This document shows positions 6,985 through 10,905 of a stretch of DNA of 10,905 bases, piece after piece. A program made the translations under genes and the position numbers. Each line of letters opens with the position of its first letter. The first letter of the stretch is position 1. This stretch comes from Bacillota bacterium. Lineage in GTDB: Bacteria > Bacillota > Clostridia > Acetivibrionales > DSM-1351. The notes beneath the pieces are model-generated. The model was not told the origin of the DNA, ran no database searches, and saw nothing but the letters and a program-made list of their open reading frames with translations. The stretch spans positions 1 to 10,905 of the forward strand of contig JAEWAX010000154.1 of NCBI GenBank assembly GCA_023391425.1, in the 5' to 3' direction.

Positions 6985-7017
6985 TTAAAAGGGGGCCCTA
7001 TTTGAGAGCCCCCTTAA
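6985..7017 (-). terminator. Intrinsic terminator of the GntR/DUF5808 operon
   Basis: An 8-base-pair GC-rich stem (AAGGGGGC at 6989-6996 with GCCCCCTT at 7008-7015) has an 11-base loop. Read on the minus strand it is followed by TTTT. It lies 35 bases past the stop of the DUF5808 gene. Confidence 0.85.
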
Positions 7018-7051
7018 TTTGTTTCATAAACCGTTTTTGATAAATATGGAT

Positions 7052-8473
7052 TTAGTCTCCAATAAAGCCTCTAATATTATTATAAAGATTTTTAGTCTTA
7101 TTCTCATCCTCGTAGTTAATCGATATAAATTTGCCATCCTTAAGATAAATTGCTACAAAGGGCTTTGTCCTGTCCTCCATAAAAAGTACTGAATTATTAT
7201 ACCCTTCCAACTTGTGCTTTCCAAAGAGTTTATTACCAATGTCTGCTCCATTTGTCTTCATTATTACAGTTGGAAGATTATTTTCTATTGCTACTTTAGC
7301 TATTTGTTCATTACTAATCTCAGTTCCCCAAGTTCCAGAGATTGTGATACTATTCTGATTTATATCAATCTGTCTTTCTTTCGTCATACCTGGCATAAAA
7401 ATAAACATAAGTATCAATGGAATAACAATTATCGCTGTCAAAATGCCCACAGAGACTTTTGCTGCGGGCCTTGCAAAATTCATAGTTGTTCCAATACCTG
7501 TTCTCTTTTCAACGAATAGAGCCGGGTCATTCTTATTATAGTATATTGATCCAAATTTGTAATACTTGTCATCATCTCTATTAATTAATTGCTGGTCTAA
7601 TTTTGTCTTTGAGCCACTTTCGTTATTTTTAATATCCATATATGCTACTAATACAACTATTAACATTATAACTATGGGTAATAGTATTGACGATATAATA
7701 AACCCGGTACCGCTAATCAAAGATGGATTAATTATTTCGCACATCGAAAAACCTATAACCATAATAATTAAATTAATAAAGATAGCTAATAAAAGATAAC
7801 CTAATGATGTATAGTAACGTATTTTCCTGCTTCTATACTTTATCTCACCTAATTTGCCACCATTTAGTGACTGTTTCGCTTTTTCAGTCCATTTATATAC
7901 CATAAAGAAAATTAAATTTATAAATGCCTGTATCATTGTGGACGATAGTGCAAAAATATAATTTTGATCAATCTGTGATGGATTTTTTATTAGTATGCTA
8001 ATTAAAGTAATAATCATTATACTTAGAGGTATTATAAACCACCATGGTGAAATAACTGTTTTCTTATTTTCTTCATCTTTTTCTCTGAAACTTGTATCTA
8101 CTATCACCACATCTTTATTTTCTATACTCCAATCACCAGTATTCTTTAGTTGCTTTACTTTTTTATAGACTATTAAATAGTTTATACCTATCACAGCTAG
8201 CCCTAATAATGCTTCTGGTAATATTAGTGTTGTTGAGATTTCTTCAGGTATACTTATAATTACAACAGTCGCTATAATTACAAAAATTGAAAAGCTTATA
8301 ATCAAATTCTTTTGATACATCTTATGAAGCTTAATTAGTTTTTCATTTTTTTCATATCCAATCGGTATCCTGATACCATAAAATACAGACTTCTTACTAG
8401 CACTTTGTGTAAAAAAACCACTTAAAAACAATATAAGCATAACAAAAATATTAACAATTAGAATTATCCCCAT
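7052..8473 (-). CDS. Multi-spanning membrane protein with DUF5808 domain
   Basis: Function unknown. It belongs to a family often encoded next to YtrA-like GntR repressors. The 473-residue protein has about eight hydrophobic helices (near 3-22, 56-74, 81-102, 142-162, 172-193, 221-243, 257-278 and 341-361). Between the last two lies a short motif at about 300-325 (DDKYYKFGSIYYNKNDPALF, then VEKRTGIG) that matches DUF5808. The C-terminal 110 residues are soluble and beta-rich, resembling a bacterial PH-like fold. The ATG at 8473 has GAGGTG seven bases upstream. Only 12 bases separate it from the GntR gene, so the two form one operon that ends at the 6985-7017 terminator. No ABC-transporter gene is present, unlike in ytr operons. 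An envelope-stress or transport role would be a guess. Confidence 0.8.
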   Translation of the reverse strand: MGIILIVNIFVMLILFLSGFFTQSASKKSVFYGIRIPIGYEKNEKLIKLHKMYQKNLIISFSIFVIIATVVIISIPEEISTTLILPEALLGLAVIGINYLIVYKKVKQLKNTGDWSIENKDVVIVDTSFREKDEENKKTVISPWWFIIPLSIMIITLISILIKNPSQIDQNYIFALSSTMIQAFINLIFFMVYKWTEKAKQSLNGGKLGEIKYRSRKIRYYTSLGYLLLAIFINLIIMVIGFSMCEIINPSLISGTGFIISSILLPIVIMLIVVLVAYMDIKNNESGSKTKLDQQLINRDDDKYYKFGSIYYNKNDPALFVEKRTGIGTTMNFARPAAKVSVGILTAIIVIPLILMFIFMPGMTKERQIDINQNSITISGTWGTEISNEQIAKVAIENNLPTVIMKTNGADIGNKLFGKHKLEGYNNSVLFMEDRTKPFVAIYLKDGKFISINYEDENKTKNLYNNIRGFIGD

Positions 8474-8485
8474 AATCTAACACCT

Positions 8486-8863
8486 CTACCTCTCATATTT
8501 ACTATAAATTTCATTAATAATCTCTACTACCTCATCCTTGCTAACCTTCTTACAATATGCTTCTGCCATAACAACACTAAGCTGTTCCTTAATGTTATCT
8601 ATAATAGTTTCTTTTGGCTGAGTAAAATCAAAACTAACATTAGCCCCTTTTCGCCTATCGAGCTTAATATAGCCTTCTGCTTTAAGCAGTGAGTACGCTT
8701 TATTTACAGTGTGCATATTAATGCCAATATCCTCTGCCAGCTGCCTTACAGAAGGAAGTTCTTCACCCTCTTTAATCAAACCTAAGGCTATACCCTCGAT
8801 AATCTGATTCCTTAACTGAGTATATATTGGTATCTCACTTTCAAAATCAATTTTTAGATACAC
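8486..8863 (-). CDS. GntR family transcriptional regulator, YtrA-like
   Basis: DNA-binding repressor. The 125-residue protein has an N-terminal winged helix (about 11-76, with PIYTQLRNQIIEGIALGLIK, the core LPSVRQLAEDIGINMHTVNK and the wing RRKGANV). A short helical C-terminus of about 45 residues follows, too small for a FadR or HutC ligand domain; this size marks the YtrA subfamily. It starts with GTG at 8863, behind a GGTGGTGAT stretch. It is the first gene of a two-gene operon with the DUF5808 membrane protein. The symmetric operator at 8881-8919 overlaps its promoter, so it very likely represses its own operon. The inducer is unknown; members of this subfamily often respond to cell-wall-active compounds. 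Confidence 0.92.
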   Translation of the reverse strand: MYLKIDFESEIPIYTQLRNQIIEGIALGLIKEGEELPSVRQLAEDIGINMHTVNKAYSLLKAEGYIKLDRRKGANVSFDFTQPKETIIDNIKEQLSVVMAEAYCKKVSKDEVVEIINEIYSKYER

Positions 8864-8880
8864 TTATTATCACCACCATT

Positions 8881-8919
8881 TGTTATACCTGTTATATACA
8901 TAGTATAACAAATATAACA
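8881..8919. promoter_or_regulatory. Four-half-site GntR operator
   Basis: Two TGTTATA half-sites (8881-8887 and 8890-8896) are mirrored by two TATAACA half-sites (8904-8910 and 8913-8919), all symmetric around base 8900. This gives an inner repeat with a 7-base spacer and an outer one with a 25-base spacer. The outer arms extend to a perfect 13 bases (ACCATTTGTTATA at 8875-8887, its complement at 8913-8925). It begins 18 bases before the GntR start codon. Confidence 0.8.
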
Positions 8920-8928
8920 AATGGTCAA
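8902..8928 (-). promoter_or_regulatory. Candidate housekeeping promoter of the GntR operon
   Basis: On the minus strand TTGACC (8923-8928) and TATACT (8902-8907) are separated by 15 bases, slightly short. The element lies within the four-site operator, so repressor binding would exclude RNA polymerase. Confidence 0.4.
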
Positions 8929-9022
8929 CTAAATTATGTAAAAATAGGATTACAACCTTTCTTAGCAAGATAAGCCGTTGTTTCACAGATTTTTGATTTA
9001 CACTATATAAATTTTAAAATTA

Positions 9023-9052
9023 TTGCAGTGAAAACAGAATAAAGCTTATAAT
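9023..9052 (+). promoter_or_regulatory. Candidate promoter of the second sigma operon
   Basis: TTGCAG (9023-9028) and TATAAT (9047-9052) are 18 bases apart. A 12-base palindrome, AATTTTAAAATT (9010-9021), lies immediately upstream. Transcription would start near 9059, giving a leader of about 137 bases before the TTG at 9196. Confidence 0.4.
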
Positions 9053-9128
9053 TATTTCAACCATGGCTGTACAACAAATTAGAATTTCTAAGAAATTTTT
9101 CCTTATAAAAAATGAACCTTTTATTATC

Positions 9129-9198
9129 AGGTGACAATATATGAGTGAAGGAAAATAATAAAAGGAGGCTAAAACTACTCGAAAGGAGATTTTATTTG
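9129..9198 (+). promoter_or_regulatory. Stacked translation start region of the second sigma gene
   Basis: Three ribosome-binding sequences stand in 70 bases. AGGTGA (9129-9134) precedes ATG at 9141, which opens a five-codon frame (MSEGK, TAA at 9156-9158). AAAGGAGG (9161-9168) has no usable start codon behind it. AAAGGAGA (9183-9190) precedes the TTG at 9196. A GTG at 9145, in the sigma frame, is an alternative start. A leader-peptide or reinitiation control is possible. Confidence 0.45.
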
Positions 9199-9723
9199 AA
9201 CTCTACAGATCTGTGTGAGCTTGTAAATTTGCACGGTAAAGCTATCTATGGCTTTTGCTATAAGCTAACAAAAAACCAAACCGATGCAGATGATTTATAT
9301 CAAGAAGTATTCATGAAAGCGATAGAGCTTTGTTACAAAATTGATAAAGAAAATAATCCCAAAGGGCTTCTTATTTCTATAGCAATAGGTCTATGGAAAA
9401 ACAAACGTCGCAAATATGCCCGACGCCAAAGAATAGCTCCTACTGAGGGATTTAGTGAAGAAAATATTAACCCTTACATATTCGAGGAAGGATCATCACC
9501 TGAAGAAATAGTTATATCAAACGAACTCAGCATTATGCTAAATGCTGCAACAGATAAGCTTAGTGATAAGTTAAAAATACCTTTATATATGTACTGTACT
9601 GCTGATATGTCAAATGAAGATATTGCAGCTTCACTAAAAATCCCGTTAGGAACCGTAAAAAGTAGACTTTTTAAAGCACGGAGGGCTTTGAAAAAATTTT
9701 TAGACGCGGAGGAGCAGATATGA
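9196..9723 (+). CDS. ECF-type RNA polymerase sigma factor (second pair)
   Basis: Alternative sigma factor of 175 residues if it starts at the TTG (9196), which has AAAGGAGA at good spacing. Starting at the GTG (9145) would add a Lys/Arg-rich 17-residue tail encoded by ribosome-binding-like purine runs, so I prefer TTG. Region 2 is at about 5-75 (LHGKAIYGFCYKL, DADDLYQEVFMKAIEL, then the basic WKNKRRKYARRQR). Region 4 is at about 118-170 and ends with IPLGTVKSRLFKARRALKKF, the typical helix-turn-helix. It differs clearly from the sigma factor at 4691-5257, so the two are not a recent duplication. The stop overlaps the start of the following membrane protein by four bases. Its targets are unknown. 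Confidence 0.9.
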   Translation: MNSTDLCELVNLHGKAIYGFCYKLTKNQTDADDLYQEVFMKAIELCYKIDKENNPKGLLISIAIGLWKNKRRKYARRQRIAPTEGFSEENINPYIFEEGSSPEEIVISNELSIMLNAATDKLSDKLKIPLYMYCTADMSNEDIAASLKIPLGTVKSRLFKARRALKKFLDAEEQI

Positions 9724-10892
9724 TGAATTCGGAACAACTGGATCAGTTATTAAAGCATGCACTTTCTCCAAAAGTTGAACCCAGTGAATATTTAAACCAA
9801 AAAATCATAAACCAAATAAAGGAGAATAATAATATGCAAATTATAAAAAGAAAAAAAACGTTTGCACTTGTTGCCGCTATATTTATTACTGCACTGTCAA
9901 TAACAGGCTTTGCAGCCTCCCAGCTGCTTAGTTCAAAGCAAGTTGTAGAAAAGATTGGAGATCAGAAACTAGCTAAAGCCTTTGAAGATAAAAATGCAAT
10001 AGAATTAAATAAAACTGTCGTTTCAGGCGGATACAAATTCTGCTTAAATGGAATTGTATCTGGTAAAGATTTAAGCGAGTTTAAAAGCTCTGATGAAGAA
10101 TTAAACCAAGAAAAAACGTATGTCGTTCTTTCAATAGCGAAGCAAGATGGAAGTAAAATGCCTGATACTATGGATAAAGATTATGATAAGGTTTCGTTTT
10201 TTGTGTCGCCACTAATAAAGGGGCAAAAGCCATGGCAAGTTAATATATTTACTATGCACGGTGGATGTAACACTCGTGTAATTAATGGTATTATTTACAA
10301 ATTGCTTGAATGTGATGGAATTGAAATGTTTTCCGACAGAGGTTTATACCTTGCCATAAGTACTGGCACTTTCTTTAGTAGAGACGCATTTGATTACAAT
10401 GAAAAAACCGGTGTGGTAACTGCTAAAGCTGATTTTGAAGGAGCAAATGCACTGTTTGACTTACCGCTGGACAAATCAAAAGCTGACCACGATAAAGCCG
10501 AAAAGTATTTACAAGAATTACTGAACCCATCAAAAGAAACGTCTGAGAAGGAAAAAGATGAAGCTAAAGTTCTGAGCGACAAAATTGATGAGCAAATAAA
10601 AGAATTTGAAGAAAAGGGGGTTGTAGTACCTGGTTCAGAAAAAAAAGTTAATGTTGATAAAGGGGGCTATGTACATTTTAAATATGATAATGGTAGTTAT
10701 GGAACTAGTGAGGGAACTATTAAAGTAGATGCACATTTTAAAGAAGGAGAGACAGGATCTAAAATTGTTAGTATGAGTACTGGAAATATCAAATCACATG
10801 CTATTCAGCTTACAAAAGATGCTAATGGTAAAATTACTATTAGGCAATTAGAATTGAATCATGAATTAAAATACTTAAAACCTCACAAGTGA
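9720..10892 (+). CDS. Membrane anti-sigma-like protein (DUF4179-like region)
   Basis: Probable regulator of the sigma factor just upstream. The 390-residue protein has a short cytoplasmic N-terminus (1-44), one membrane helix (about 47-67) and a large outward part. Residues about 100-255 (YKFCLNGIVSGKDL, FFVSPLIKGQKPWQVNIFTM, SDRGLYLAIS, LFDLPLDKSKAD) resemble the extracellular domain of DUF4179-type proteins found behind clostridial sigma factors. I am confident of the type but less so of the Pfam name. A charged helical stretch (about 255-300) and a beta-rich C-terminus follow. No zinc anti-sigma motif is present. The ATG overlaps the sigma stop as ATGA with GGAGGAG upstream; a second ATG lies directly after. 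An internal ATG at 9834 with AAGGAG upstream could give a 352-residue form. The signal sensed is unknown. Confidence 0.78.
   Translation: MMNSEQLDQLLKHALSPKVEPSEYLNQKIINQIKENNNMQIIKRKKTFALVAAIFITALSITGFAASQLLSSKQVVEKIGDQKLAKAFEDKNAIELNKTVVSGGYKFCLNGIVSGKDLSEFKSSDEELNQEKTYVVLSIAKQDGSKMPDTMDKDYDKVSFFVSPLIKGQKPWQVNIFTMHGGCNTRVINGIIYKLLECDGIEMFSDRGLYLAISTGTFFSRDAFDYNEKTGVVTAKADFEGANALFDLPLDKSKADHDKAEKYLQELLNPSKETSEKEKDEAKVLSDKIDEQIKEFEEKGVVVPGSEKKVNVDKGGYVHFKYDNGSYGTSEGTIKVDAHFKEGETGSKIVSMSTGNIKSHAIQLTKDANGKITIRQLELNHELKYLKPHK
9819..9836 (+). promoter_or_regulatory. Possible internal translation start in the second anti-sigma gene
   Basis: AAGGAG (9819-9824), nine bases, then an in-frame ATG at 9834 (codon 39). 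The codons that follow read MQIIKRKKTFALVAAIF, a classical basic-plus-hydrophobic signal-anchor start. It matches the arrangement at 4476-4493 in the other pair. Confidence 0.4.
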
Positions 10893-10905
10893 TGATGTTT
10901 TTATA

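Larger units (their letters stand above)
6639..7051. other. AT-rich intergenic region upstream of the ankyrin gene
   Basis: The region has no long reading frame. It contains the terminator of the GntR operon at 6985-7017, a 7-base-pair inverted repeat (TGTAATA-N5-TATTACA, 6798-6816), and an orphan AAGGAGG on the minus strand near 6844-6850 followed by a four-codon frame. Several TTTACA and TTGATA stretches could serve the ankyrin promoter, but none is convincing. Confidence 0.6.

Noticed and set aside
6639..6985. Possible mobile-element remnant or CRISPR array in the AT-rich gap
   Set aside because: No direct repeats of constant spacing, no paired terminal inverted repeats and no transposase fragments were seen.
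7214..7799. Two plus-strand open frames opposite the DUF5808 gene
   Set aside because: They are antisense to a hydrophobic membrane protein, have no start signals and resemble no protein.
9474..10582. Short minus-strand frames opposite the second sigma and anti-sigma genes
   Set aside because: Serine/phenylalanine-rich products are typical antisense shadows of Lys/Glu-rich genes. No start signals are present.

Overview
The window is AT-rich chromosomal DNA with Shine-Dalgarno-led genes of low-GC Gram-positive type. The GntR/DUF5808 pair and the two sigma/anti-sigma pairs point to an anaerobic Firmicute of the class Clostridia. I cannot name the genus. There is no tRNA, rRNA, CRISPR array, transposase, phage gene or replication origin. 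Nine protein genes are supported.

Layout from left to right. (1) 62-1996, minus: a cytoplasmic GH15 glycosidase of the glucoamylase/glucodextranase type with both expected glutamates. (2) 2227-3486, plus, divergent from it: a membrane processive family 2 glycosyltransferase with the D..DxD..TED..QxxRW signature. A long bidirectional terminator at 3541-3594 closes it. (3) 3720-5257, minus: an ECF-type sigma factor and a membrane DUF4367 anti-sigma-like protein, overlapping by 4 bases, behind a candidate autoregulatory ECF promoter. (4) 5625-6638, minus: an ankyrin-repeat protein whose reading frame is best explained by an ATT start behind a perfect Shine-Dalgarno. (5) 7052-8863, minus: a GTG-started GntR/YtrA-type repressor and a multi-spanning DUF5808 membrane protein, with a four-half-site operator at 8881-8919. 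(6) 9196-10892, plus: a second sigma factor and membrane anti-sigma-like protein, again overlapping by 4 bases, behind a leader with three stacked ribosome-binding sequences.

Most of the content is regulatory and envelope-facing. Two independent sigma/anti-sigma pairs probably sense something outside the membrane, a GntR circuit controls a membrane protein, and a glycosyltransferase sits beside an intracellular glucan hydrolase. Nothing in the sequence proves that these modules cooperate.

I do not see a convincing new multi-gene system. The most unusual signals are small. They are the ATT start of the ankyrin gene, an internal Shine-Dalgarno plus ATG just before the membrane helix in both anti-sigma genes, the layered GntR operator, the stacked start region of the second sigma gene, and two intergenic stretches (3600-3710 and 5310-5468) that read like decayed coding sequence.
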